Positions 21,980-29,372 of a stretch of 64,000 nucleotides of DNA are shown here, one piece after another. The notes under the pieces were generated by a model. The model searched no databases, had not been told where the DNA came from, and worked only from the letters and a program-made list of their open reading frames with translations. Position 1 is the stretch's first letter. Each line of letters begins with the position of its first letter. The DNA comes from Thiofaba sp049322715 (GTDB taxonomy: Bacteria > Pseudomonadota > Gammaproteobacteria > Halothiobacillales > Halothiobacillaceae). The stretch covers positions 24,970-88,969 of the forward strand of contig JBMOQP010000028.1 in assembly GCA_049322715.1 (NCBI GenBank). Reading direction: 5' to 3'. The position numbers and the translations under genes are program-made.

Positions 21980-22415
21980 GGTCGTCCTCCCCCATCAGCC
22001 CCTTGAGCTGCTTGATCTTCTTGGCGGCATCATCACGCTGGCGCTCCAGGCGTCCGAGTTCGGCATGCAGCGCTTCACGACCGATCAGCAGGCGTCCACC
22101 GCGCACCTCGGCCAGCCATTGCGTGGCGGCATGGCTTTCGCACACCACCTCAAGGATCGGCATCAAGTAGAACGGCGGGTTGTGATCTTCACGAGCGTCG
22201 GAGGCATAGGCGTCGAGCATGTTCTTGCTCACATCCTTGCCAGTCAGGCGGCTCATGCGTGCCGCCACCTCATAGCGGTCATAGGGCGCGGCGCGCAGCA
22301 TTTCGCTGACCAGGTGCGCAACTTGGGCGCGGAAGTCCATGGTGCCGGGAAGCTCCGGCACCGGAGTCGGGACCGCGAACAGGTCCAGCGTGCGGGTGTC
22401 TTTGACGCGGCGCAT
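21972..22415 (-). CDS. Early phage protein between ner and transposase
   Basis: A 147-residue protein from the ATG at 22415, one base after the ner stop (TGACATG). An upstream in-frame ATG at 22436 would add 7 residues. It has helices ('TMDFRAQVAHLVSEMLRAAPYDRYEVAARMSRLTG') and 'VSKNMLDAYASDAREDHNPPFYLMPILEVVCESHAATQWLAE'. It ends in a coiled coil (ELGRLERQRDDAAKKIKQLKG). This family regularly sits just before the transposase in B3-like phages; a DNA-binding or accessory transposition role is inferred from position only. Confidence 0.7.
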   Translation of the reverse strand: MRRVKDTRTLDLFAVPTPVPELPGTMDFRAQVAHLVSEMLRAAPYDRYEVAARMSRLTGKDVSKNMLDAYASDAREDHNPPFYLMPILEVVCESHAATQWLAEVRGGRLLIGREALHAELGRLERQRDDAAKKIKQLKGLMGEDDHG

Positions 22416-22416
22416 G

Positions 22417-22695
22417 TCAAGCCGCCTTGCTGTCATTTACGTTGCGCGGCGCGACTGCGCGTTTAAACTTGGTTAAATAGCGAGAGGGCCAAATGACCTC
22501 GGGCTTGACCCCAATCGCCTCCGCGATGAGGGCCTCTCCCTTGGGCCATTTGCGCAGCAGCGCTTGGTACATGGCACCGCGTGACTTGTACCCGTGGTGC
22601 AGTGACAGGCTACTGAGGGTCCACCCGTTTTTCTTGAGTGCCGCGACGATGTCGGCGTTGTGCCAGTCGCTTTGGTTGAGGGCTGTGCTTGCCAT
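22417..22695 (-). CDS. ner: Ner/Nlp-type HTH regulator
   Basis: A 92-residue protein of the Ner family: 'SDWHNADIVAALKKNGWTLSSLSLHHGYKSRGAMYQALLRKWPKGEALIAEAIGVKPEVIWPSRY'. The tail 'KGE.LIA..IG..P..IWPSRY' is diagnostic. In Mu, Ner turns down early and repressor transcription. It is the first gene of the leftward early operon and faces the repressor gene across the operator region. Confidence 0.95.
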   Translation of the reverse strand: MASTALNQSDWHNADIVAALKKNGWTLSSLSLHHGYKSRGAMYQALLRKWPKGEALIAEAIGVKPEVIWPSRYLTKFKRAVAPRNVNDSKAA

Positions 22696-22729
22696 GTCAA
22701 TTTAGTCATTGCTGCTAAACATGGCTCAC

Positions 22730-22759
22730 ATCTTAGATGCACAAATGAGTGCTTGGCAA
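22730..22759 (-). promoter_or_regulatory. Putative early promoter (Pe)
   Basis: On the bottom strand there is a -35 TTGCCA (5 of 6), an 18-base spacer and a -10 TAAGAT (4 of 6), 35 bases upstream of the ner start. One AACTCGGAAG operator-like box (22772-22781) lies just upstream of the -35. Confidence 0.6.
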
Positions 22760-22771
22760 GCAAATTCGAGG

Positions 22772-22903
22772 CTTCCGAGTTCGCATTCGATAGCCACCGT
22801 CCTCGTATCTGCACTTTTCTATTAGATTCAAGAGGTTGTAAAACTTGGAAGCGATAGGGGAAACTCGGAAGCCACTTCCAAGTTCAATGGAAGAACTTGG
22901 AAG
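22772..22903. promoter_or_regulatory. Operator cluster: five AACTTGGAAG-type boxes
   Basis: A 10-base box recurs in the region between the divergent ner and repressor genes. AACTTGGAAG is at 22842-22851, inverted at 22875-22884, and again at 22894-22903. The one-mismatch form AACTCGGAAG is at 22862-22871 and inverted at 22772-22781. The boxes overlap the repressor translation start region. These are the natural candidates for repressor and/or Ner binding and for a Mu-like internal enhancer. Confidence 0.7.
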
Positions 22904-23558
22904 ACGTATCAAGACCGTCTCAGATTTGATAGGCGAGCGATCAGAGGCCGCCAAAGCTGCTGGGGTGTCGGTTGCATCCCTTCAGCGGTACATCGCCGGT
23001 GCCATGCCGCCGTTTGATGCGGTAGCCGGGCTCGCATTGAAGTCGGGTGTCAGGCTGGATTGGTTAGCAACAGGTGAGGGTCCGATGCTGCCAGTCGGTG
23101 AAGTGAAAGGCGCGTCAGAGACGCCTTCCGCGTCATATGATGCCGGGGAGTTCACAACGGCCCCCTTCTACGATGTAGAGGCAAGCTGCGGCCACGGCGC
23201 ATGGAACAGCCAGGAGAACATCATCAGCATGCTGGCCTTCCGCCGTGACTGGCTGAAGCAGGAGGGGCTTGATCCCGCGCACCTGGCCGCGATCCGCGCC
23301 CGTGGAGACAGCATGGAGCCGACCATCCAGAGCGGCGACACGCTCCTGGTCGACATGCGGATGACAACGCCCCGCGCGGACGGCATCTACATCATCGAGC
23401 AGGATGGCGGCCTGTCGGCCAAGAGGATCCAGCGCGCCCCAGACGGCACGCTGTATATAAAGAGCGACAACCCCGCCTACCAGACCTTCGTGCTCGGCCC
23501 CGATGCCAGGGTCAACATCGTGGGCCGCCTGGCCTGGTTCGGCCGCCGTACTCTTTGA
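22845..23558 (+). CDS. S24/LexA-like phage repressor (c)
   Basis: A 237-residue repressor read divergently from ner. The N-terminal HTH is 'RSEAAKAAGVSVASLQRYIAGAMPPFDAVAGLA'. The C-terminal S24 peptidase has Ser156 (RARGDSMEPTIQSGDTLLVD) and Lys193 (GLSAKRIQ), and a likely self-cleavage region around Cys115-Gly116. It holds the prophage silent and would be inactivated by RecA-promoted self-cleavage, unlike Mu c, which lacks the peptidase. The TTG at 22845 has AGAGG 9 bases upstream. The ATG at 22887 (MEELGRRIKT) fits the family better but has no ribosome site. Confidence 0.92.
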   Translation: MEAIGETRKPLPSSMEELGRRIKTVSDLIGERSEAAKAAGVSVASLQRYIAGAMPPFDAVAGLALKSGVRLDWLATGEGPMLPVGEVKGASETPSASYDAGEFTTAPFYDVEASCGHGAWNSQENIISMLAFRRDWLKQEGLDPAHLAAIRARGDSMEPTIQSGDTLLVDMRMTTPRADGIYIIEQDGGLSAKRIQRAPDGTLYIKSDNPAYQTFVLGPDARVNIVGRLAWFGRRTL

Positions 23559-23652
23559 AGATGCTGCAACCTACGAATTGAATGACCGGGCAAACTATCG
23601 CGCAAAATGCGCCAGCCGGTGTTTAATGCCTGCGAAGCGTGAACACCAATGA

Positions 23653-23668
23653 TGTCAGGCCGCTGACA
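23653..23668. other. 16-bp palindrome near prophage end
   Basis: TGTCAG-GCCG-CTGACA, a perfect 6-bp stem, lies between the repressor stop and the phage end. The stretch 23559-23700 has no gene. The palindrome could be a transposase or host factor site, or a weak terminator of the repressor transcript; there is no U-tract. Confidence 0.35.
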
Positions 23669-23700
23669 ACGCGAGCCCCGAGCAAACCCGCGCCAGATCT

Positions 23701-23744
23701 GCATCCCAGCACGCCCCACATCATCCCGGCTCATCCCACATACA
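23701..23744. repeat. Prophage left end with 10-bp tandem repeats
   Basis: Read on the bottom strand from 23744 the sequence begins TGTATG, like Mu's TGTATT, and runs into four consecutive 10-base units sharing GGGATGA/GGGATGC/GGGGCGT. The unit boundaries are at 23740, 23730, 23720 and 23710. One turn of helix per unit suggests an ordered array of protein contacts, most likely transposase end-binding sites. Host sequence would start at 23745, with ATGCA as the expected 5-bp target duplication. Confidence 0.6.
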
Positions 23745-23777
23745 ATGCAGACTGTTCCGTGAGATCACACGCACGTT

Positions 23778-24151
23778 CGAAGATGCAAGCTTTAAAGCGG
23801 GCGAAATCAACCTTCAACGGTTGTTCAGAGGTGCCTTGGGACAGGCTTGCGGGCTGTTTCGCCCGCCTCAAGCGGCGCGCTTCGAACCGCCCGGATCACA
23901 CGCGGGCGACCCCATTTCTTTGTTCGCGCAAAGAAATGGGGGAAAGAAACGCGCCCCCACGACCGCGCCCCTTCGGGGTGCCCGTGCCCGACATGCTCAT
24001 CGAAGGGCCGGTCTGACGGGACTTCCTGTCCCGGCAGACCTCAAACCGCCATCCATGGCGGTTTGACCCTCCGCTGACCACGCCGGGCACGGCGCGGCCA
24101 AGGGGGGATCACCCTTCGTTCGACGCCACAGTGTCCAGAAAACCTTCGTTT
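23778..24151. repeat. Structured dispersed repeat, copy 1
   Basis: A gene-free stretch between the prophage and accC. It contains an 84-bp module (23789-23872) that is 86% identical to the reverse complement of 59637-59720. A 13-bp-stem hairpin follows at 23910-23941. An outer stem of 9 bp (CCGTGCCCG at 23982-23990 with 24084-24092) encloses two hairpins: 24011-24039 (loop TTCCT) and 24043-24066 (stem CAAACCGCCA, loop TCCA). The right end, TGTCCAGAAAACCTTCGTTT (24132-24151), equals the terminal repeat of copy 2. Open frames here are by-products of GC-rich repeat sequence. Confidence 0.8.
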
Positions 24152-24184
24152 CCCGGACAGTGCTACTCCTGGGGCATGCCAGCC

Positions 24185-25525
24185 TTACAGCCCCAGCTTC
24201 TTGTGCAGGTAATGGATGTCCGTCCCGCCCTGCTGGAACGCGCCGTCGCTCATCAGTTCGCGATGCAGCGCGGTGTTGGTCTTGATCCCCTCCACCACCA
24301 GCTCCGACAGCGCGCCGCTCATGCGCGCGATGGCGGTCGCACGGTCCTCGGCGTGGCAGATCAGCTTGCCGATCATCGAGTCGTAGTAGGGCGGCACGCT
24401 GTAGCCGGCGTAGATGTGCGAGTCCCAGCGCACGCCCAGGCCGCCCGGGGCGTGGAAGGCGGTGATCTTGCCAGGGCTGGGCACGAAGTTGGCCGGGTCC
24501 TCGGCGTTGATGCGGCACTCGATGGCATGGCCGCGGATTTGCACGTCCTCCTGGCGGATGGACAGGGGCAGGCCGGCGGCGATGCGCAGCTGTTCCTTGA
24601 CGATGTCGACGCCGGTGATCATTTCGGTGACCGGGTGCTCGACCTGCACGCGGGTGTTCATCTCGATGAAGTAGAAGCGGCCGTTCTCGTACAGGAACTC
24701 GAAGGTGCCCGCGCCGCGGTAGCCGATGTCGATGCAGGCCTGGGCGCAGCGCTCGCCGATCTCGCGGCGCTCCTTCGCGGTCAGGCCGGGGGCGGGGGCC
24801 TCCTCGATCACCTTCTGGTGGCGGCGCTGCATGGAGCAGTCGCGTTCGCCCAGGTGGATGGCATTGCCGTGGGTATCGGCCAGCACCTGGATCTCGATGT
24901 GGCGCGGGTGCTCGAGGAACTTCTCCATGTACACGTTCGGGTTGCCGAACGCGGCCAGGGCCTCGGCCTTGGTCATCTCGATGGCGGACAGCAGGTGGGC
25001 CTCGGTGTGCACCACGCGCATGCCGCGCCCGCCGCCGCCGCCGGCGGCCTTGATGATGACCGGGTAGCCAACCTCGCGGCCCAGGCGCAGGTTCTCGTCG
25101 GCGTTGTCGCCGAGGGCGCCGTCGGAGCCCGGCACGCAGGGCACGCCGGCGGCCTTCATGGCGTCCTTGGCGGAGACCTTGTCGCCCATCAGGCGGATGT
25201 TTTCCGGGCGCGGGCCGATGAAGATGAAGCCGCTCTGCTCCACGCGCTCGGCGAAGTCCGCGTTCTCGGACAGGAAGCCGTAGCCCGGGTGGATGGCGAC
25301 CGCGTCGGTGACCTCGGCGGCGGCGATCAGGGCCGGGATGTTGAGGTAGCTGTCGGTGGATTTGGCCGGGCCGATGCAGACCGATTCGTCCGCGAGGCGC
25401 ACGTGCTTGAGGTCGCGATCGGCGGTGGAGTGCACCGCCACGGTCTTGATGCCGAGCTCGCGGCAGGCTCGCAGGATGCGCAGCGCGATCTCGCCACGGT
25501 TGGCGATGAGGACCTTGTTCAGCAT
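24185..25525 (-). CDS. accC: Biotin carboxylase subunit of acetyl-CoA carboxylase
   Basis: A 446-residue cytosolic enzyme that carboxylates the biotin on AccB with ATP and bicarbonate, the first step of fatty acid synthesis. The N-terminus is MLNKVLIANRGEIALRILRAC. The ATP-grasp glycine loop 'KAAGGGGGRGMR' is near residue 160, and the biotin carboxylase signatures 'YRGAGTFEFLYENGRFYFIEMNTRVQVEHPVTE' and 'GHAIECRINAEDP' follow. The length matches E. coli (449). It is the last gene of aroQ-accB-accC, 10 bases after accB. Confidence 0.99.
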   Translation of the reverse strand: MLNKVLIANRGEIALRILRACRELGIKTVAVHSTADRDLKHVRLADESVCIGPAKSTDSYLNIPALIAAAEVTDAVAIHPGYGFLSENADFAERVEQSGFIFIGPRPENIRLMGDKVSAKDAMKAAGVPCVPGSDGALGDNADENLRLGREVGYPVIIKAAGGGGGRGMRVVHTEAHLLSAIEMTKAEALAAFGNPNVYMEKFLEHPRHIEIQVLADTHGNAIHLGERDCSMQRRHQKVIEEAPAPGLTAKERREIGERCAQACIDIGYRGAGTFEFLYENGRFYFIEMNTRVQVEHPVTEMITGVDIVKEQLRIAAGLPLSIRQEDVQIRGHAIECRINAEDPANFVPSPGKITAFHAPGGLGVRWDSHIYAGYSVPPYYDSMIGKLICHAEDRATAIARMSGALSELVVEGIKTNTALHRELMSDGAFQQGGTDIHYLHKKLGL

Positions 25526-25535
25526 GGCGGCCGCC

Positions 25536-25994
25536 TTACTCGATGATGACGAGCGGCTGGTCGAATTCGACCGGCTGGCCGTTCTCGCACAGGATGGCCT
25601 TGATGACGCCGGATTTGTCGGCCTCGATCTGGTTGAACATCTTCATCGCCTCGATGATGCAGACGGTGTCGCCAGCCTTGACGTGCTGGCCGACTTCCGC
25701 GAACGGCTTGGCGTCCGGCGAGGCGGCACGGTAGAAAGTGCCGACCATCGGCGACTTGATCACGTGGCCGGAGAGCCCTTCCTCGGCCTTGGCGGCCGGT
25801 GCGGCGGCTGCCTGCGGGGCGGCCGCCGGGGCCGGGGCGGCCATCGGCGCGCTCATCACCATCTGCGGCATGGCCGGCATGTTGGTCGGCATGCGGCTGA
25901 TGCGCACGGAGGACTCGCCCTCCTTGACCTCGATCTCGGCGACGCCGGAGCTGTCCAGGAGTTCGATCAGTTTCTTGATGGTGCGGATATCCAT
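25536..25994 (-). CDS. accB: Biotin carboxyl carrier protein
   Basis: A 152-residue carrier with an N-terminal helical region (MDIRTIKKLIELLDSSGVAEIEVKEGE), an Ala/Pro linker (about 45-70) and a C-terminal biotinyl domain with the EAMKM motif, whose Lys118 carries biotin. The carrier shuttles CO2 between AccC and the carboxyltransferase. It is transcribed between aroQ and accC, as in E. coli and many gammaproteobacteria. The length is usual. Confidence 0.99.
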   Translation of the reverse strand: MDIRTIKKLIELLDSSGVAEIEVKEGESSVRISRMPTNMPAMPQMVMSAPMAAPAPAAAPQAAAAPAAKAEEGLSGHVIKSPMVGTFYRAASPDAKPFAEVGQHVKAGDTVCIIEAMKMFNQIEADKSGVIKAILCENGQPVEFDQPLVIIE

Positions 25995-26009
25995 GAGTCT
26001 TGCCTCGGA

Positions 26010-26459
26010 TCAGTTCGTGGACGCCGGGAGGCGCGCGAGCGCGGCGCGCAGGGCGAGTTCATAACCCTGCGCGCCCAGGCCGGCGATCACTCCCACGGCG
26101 ATGTCGGAAAAATAGGAATGGTGGCGGAAGCTCTCCCGCGCATGCACGTTCGAGAGGTGGATCTCGATGAACGGCAGGCCGACCGCGAGCAGGGCGTCGC
26201 GCAGGGCAACGCTGGTGTGGGTGAACGCGGCGGGATTGATGATGATGAACGCGGTGCCGTCGGTTCGGGCGGCGTGGATGCGCTCGATCAGGACATGCTC
26301 GGCATTGCTCTGCACATGGTCGAGCCGGTGCCCCTCGGCCTCGGTCATGCCGCGCAGGTCGCGGACGATGTCGTCCAGCGTGGTGCGGCCGTATTTGTCC
26401 GGTTCGCGCACGCCCAGCAGGTTGAGGTTGGGTCCATTGAGGAGCAGCAGGTTGGCCAT
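26010..26459 (-). CDS. aroQ: Type II 3-dehydroquinate dehydratase
   Basis: A 149-residue enzyme of the shikimate pathway converting 3-dehydroquinate to 3-dehydroshikimate. The N-terminal 'LLLLNGPNLNLLGVREPDKYG' holds the catalytic Tyr23 on the lid. The catalytic His101 lies in 'EIHLSN', followed by 'SYFSDIAVGVIAGLGAQGYELAL'. The start at 26459 is chosen by the family N-terminus. It lies directly upstream of accB. The 91 bases before the next gene show nothing clear. Confidence 0.98.
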   Translation of the reverse strand: MANLLLLNGPNLNLLGVREPDKYGRTTLDDIVRDLRGMTEAEGHRLDHVQSNAEHVLIERIHAARTDGTAFIIINPAAFTHTSVALRDALLAVGLPFIEIHLSNVHARESFRHHSYFSDIAVGVIAGLGAQGYELALRAALARLPASTN

Positions 26460-26550
26460 CGGCTCCGCACCTTGTCTTGAATGGGGGGATTCTGCGGTCA
26501 GTGCGAGGAAATGTCCAGAACGGCGGCGAACGGTCAGGAAATGACCGCCA

Positions 26551-27099
26551 TCACCGCCGGAGGGCGGGGTCAACGAGGGCGCGCGCCCGCGCCTCGTCCA
26601 GTCGGCCGGCGTGCGTCGCTCGAATGACGCCATCCGCGTCGATCACCACCGAATAGGGCAGTCCGCCGTGCGCATTGCCCATCTGGCGGGCGATCTCGCT
26701 GCCGGTCCGCCCGCCGAGCAGGAGCGGGAAGGGTTGGGGGTGGTCGGCGACGAAGGCGTGCACATCGTCCGGCTGCGCGAGGGCAATGCCGATGACCTGC
26801 CCGCCCTGCTCCCGGAGGGACGCGTGCAGCCGGGCGAGTTCGGGCAGCTCCTGCACACAGGGTGGGCACCAAGGGGCCCAGAAGTTGACCAGGGTCGCCC
26901 TGCCGCGCAGTTCCGCACTGTCGAATGTCCCGCCGGCGAGCCGGTCCAGCGTGAAATCGGGCGCAGGCGCGCCGATCACCGGGCGGGCGGCCTCGGCCAC
27001 CGCCTTGCGCGCCGCCTGCTCCGGGGTGCGCGGGGTGTCGTCGCCGCAGCCACCGAGCAGGCCGGCGGCGAGCAGGAGGGGGATGGCGGGCTTCCGCAT
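26551..27099 (-). CDS. TlpA/ResA-like thioredoxin lipoprotein
   Basis: A 182-residue exported thioredoxin-like protein. The signal MRKPAIPLLLAAGLLGGC ends in a lipobox (Cys18), so it is a membrane-anchored lipoprotein. The domain starts 'GAPAPDFTLDRLAGGTFDSAELRGRATLVNFWAPWCPPCVQELPEL'; the redox pair is WCPPC. Its ATG overlaps the dsbD stop, so it is probably reduced by DsbD. Likely partners are cytochrome c maturation or oxidised periplasmic proteins; the substrate is not shown. Confidence 0.93.
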   Translation of the reverse strand: MRKPAIPLLLAAGLLGGCGDDTPRTPEQAARKAVAEAARPVIGAPAPDFTLDRLAGGTFDSAELRGRATLVNFWAPWCPPCVQELPELARLHASLREQGGQVIGIALAQPDDVHAFVADHPQPFPLLLGGRTGSEIARQMGNAHGGLPYSVVIDADGVIRATHAGRLDEARARALVDPALRR

Positions 27100-29372
27100 C
27101 ACCCGCCCAGAGCCCTGCGGGCGAGCGGGGCGAACTCGGCGGGCGGCTTGTAGCCGACCACGCGGCTGGCGCGCTGCTCCTTGCCATCGGTGCCGAAGAA
27201 CAGGATGGCGGGAGGGCCGATCAGGCCAAAGCGCTTGAGCAGGGCCTTGTCGTCCGCGCTGTTGCGGGTGACGTCGGCCTGCAGCAGCACCGCGCCTGCG
27301 ACGGCTTGTTGCACCGCGGGATCGGGGAAGGTGTTGTGCTCCATTTCCTTGCAGCTCACGCACCAGTCGGCGTAGAAGTCGAGCATCACCGGCTTGCCGG
27401 CCGTCCTGGCATCGGCCAGGGCGCGCTCGAGGGATGCCTCGTCGGCCACGCGCTGGAAGCCGAGGCCGTTTGGTGCGGTCGCGGCCTGCGCCGTGCCGCC
27501 GCCGGCCAGGCCGCGCAGCGGCTGGGTCGGGGTGCCCTGGCCCGTGGCGACGCCGACCAGCATCAGCAGGCCCCAGGCCAGCAGGATGATGCCGAGCGCC
27601 TTCCACAGCCGCTTCCAGCCCAGCCTTTCCTTGCCGACCGGCTCCATGTGGCCGGTCAGTTCGCGGCTGGCGTGGTAGGTCTGGTAGCTCGGGTGGGCGA
27701 GGGGCTCCAGTGCACCGAGGTAGATGCCGGATGCGATCAGCAGGATGGCCCACAGGGACAGGGTGACTGCATCGGGCAGGACGCGCGACACCAGCCAGAT
27801 CGCCACGCCCAGCATGAGCACGCCGAACACCGCCTTGACCGTGTCCATCCATGCTCCGGCGCGCGGCAGAACCTTGCCGCCCAGGGTGCCGACCGCGATC
27901 AGCGGCAGGCCCATGCCGAGCGACAGGGCGAACAGCGCCGCGCCGCCGAGCACGGCATCGCCGGTCTGACCGATGTAGATCAGGGCTCCGGCGAGCGGCG
28001 GGGCGACGCACGGCCCGACGATCAGCGCGGAAAGCAGGCCCATGATCGCGACGCCGGCGAAGCTGCCGCTGCGCTGGCGACCGGACAGCTCGGAGATCCG
28101 GCTCTGCAGGCTGGACGGCAGCTGCAGCTCGAAGAACCCGAACATCGACAGGGCGAGCCCGACGAAGACCAGGGCGAAGGTGCCGAGGATCCACGGGTTC
28201 TGGAACGCGGCCTGCAGGTTGCTGCCGAACAGGCCCGCGAGCACGCCCGCGACGGTGTAGGTCAGGGCCATCGCCAGCACGTAGATCAGCGAGAGCACGA
28301 AGGCGCGGCGGGTGGTGAGCTGCTCGCCCTGTCCGGCGATGATGCCCGACAGGATGGGGATCATCGGGAACACGCAGGGGGTGAGGGCAAGCCCCAGGCC
28401 GGCGAGGAAGAACAGGCCGATGGCGAGCCATGTGCTGCCGCTCTTGAGCTTCTCGGCGATGGCGTCCTGCTCGCTCAGTTCGGCGCCGGCCTGGGCGGCG
28501 GGGGTGGAAGCCTCGCCTGCGGGGGCGCCGGCGCCGACGGTCAGCTCGACCGGCTGCTCCATCGGCGGGTAGCAGATGCCGGCCTCGGCGCAGCCCTGGT
28601 AGGTGACGTTCAGCCTGAGCTTCTGGCCCGCGCCCACGTTCCGCACCGGCACGCTGATCTCCAGTACGTCGTGGAAGATGCGCACCTGGCCGAGGAAGGG
28701 GTCGTTTTTCTCCTCGCCCGCCGGAATGGCCGGTTTGCCCAGGGCATCCTTCGGCTCGATCGCCACGATGGCGAGCTTGTCGCGGTAGAGGTAGTGGTGC
28801 GGGGCGATGTCCCAGCGCAGGCGCACCGTGGCGCCATCGATCTCGCTGGACAGGCGGAAGGCCTGCTCGGGCTCGAGCGGCTCGCCCGCGCTGGCGGGCT
28901 GGTCGCCCTCGATCTGCTTCGCCAGATCCTTCAGACCCTGGATGCCGCTGGCGGGCAGGACCAGCTGGACTTTCTGCTCGATCGGCGGGTAGCACACGCC
29001 GGCTTCGGCGCAGCCCTGGCTGTGGGCCGTCAGGGTGACGGTCTTGCCGCCAAGGTTCTCGCCCTCGAGCCGGAGGGGGATGTCCAGCGCGCCGTGGTAG
29101 ATCCGCACGTCGCCGAGGAAGGGATCCTTCACCGCCTCGCCCGGCGGCAGCTCAGCCTGCACGGCTGGGGCGCCCTCGACCTCGAAGCGGATCTTGTCGC
29201 GGTAAAGCTTGTAGCCCGGCGCGATATCGAAGTGGCCGATCAGGCGGCTGGCGCTCTCCGCGCGGGCGGAGAAGGCGAAGGCCTGCTCGGGCTCGAGCAG
29301 TTCGGGTTCCTCGGCGGAAGCGAGGTTGGCAAAGGCCAGCAGGGCCAGAAAGAGGCTCAGGATGCGAGGCAT
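27099..29372 (-). CDS. dsbD: Thiol:disulfide interchange protein DsbD with duplicated N-terminal domain
   Basis: A 757-residue inner-membrane electron conduit from cytoplasmic thioredoxin to the periplasm. After a signal peptide (1-20) there are two tandem DsbD-alpha domains (about 25-140 and 160-285). Each carries the 'CAEAGVCYPP/CAEAGICYPP' cysteine motif and 'KDPFLGDVRIYHG/NDPFLGQVRIFHD'. The eight-helix membrane part (about 315-560) has the cysteines in 'TPCVFPMIPILSG' and 'VGPCVAPPLAG'. A C-terminal thioredoxin domain has WCVSC. Usual DsbD proteins have one alpha domain and about 570-600 residues, so the duplication is notable. The gene starts inside the cutA end. Confidence 0.97.
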   Translation of the reverse strand: MPRILSLFLALLAFANLASAEEPELLEPEQAFAFSARAESASRLIGHFDIAPGYKLYRDKIRFEVEGAPAVQAELPPGEAVKDPFLGDVRIYHGALDIPLRLEGENLGGKTVTLTAHSQGCAEAGVCYPPIEQKVQLVLPASGIQGLKDLAKQIEGDQPASAGEPLEPEQAFRLSSEIDGATVRLRWDIAPHHYLYRDKLAIVAIEPKDALGKPAIPAGEEKNDPFLGQVRIFHDVLEISVPVRNVGAGQKLRLNVTYQGCAEAGICYPPMEQPVELTVGAGAPAGEASTPAAQAGAELSEQDAIAEKLKSGSTWLAIGLFFLAGLGLALTPCVFPMIPILSGIIAGQGEQLTTRRAFVLSLIYVLAMALTYTVAGVLAGLFGSNLQAAFQNPWILGTFALVFVGLALSMFGFFELQLPSSLQSRISELSGRQRSGSFAGVAIMGLLSALIVGPCVAPPLAGALIYIGQTGDAVLGGAALFALSLGMGLPLIAVGTLGGKVLPRAGAWMDTVKAVFGVLMLGVAIWLVSRVLPDAVTLSLWAILLIASGIYLGALEPLAHPSYQTYHASRELTGHMEPVGKERLGWKRLWKALGIILLAWGLLMLVGVATGQGTPTQPLRGLAGGGTAQAATAPNGLGFQRVADEASLERALADARTAGKPVMLDFYADWCVSCKEMEHNTFPDPAVQQAVAGAVLLQADVTRNSADDKALLKRFGLIGPPAILFFGTDGKEQRASRVVGYKPPAEFAPLARRALGG

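Larger units (their letters stand above)
1..23744 (-). mobile_element. Mu-like transposable prophage (partial)
   Basis: A run of about 35 leftward genes in Mu order: repressor (divergent), Ner, MuA, MuB, GemA, Mor, lysis, gp27/gp28/portal/MuF/gpG/protease/capsid, gp36/gp37/gp38 and tail. The genetic left end is placed at 23744, where the bottom strand reads TGTATG, like the TGTA start of Mu. The other end lies outside the window. The tail gene at the window edge does not resemble the Mu sheath, so a siphovirus-type tail (as in B3 or D3112) is plausible. Early and structural genes look intact, so the phage could be functional; this is inference. Confidence 0.95.
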
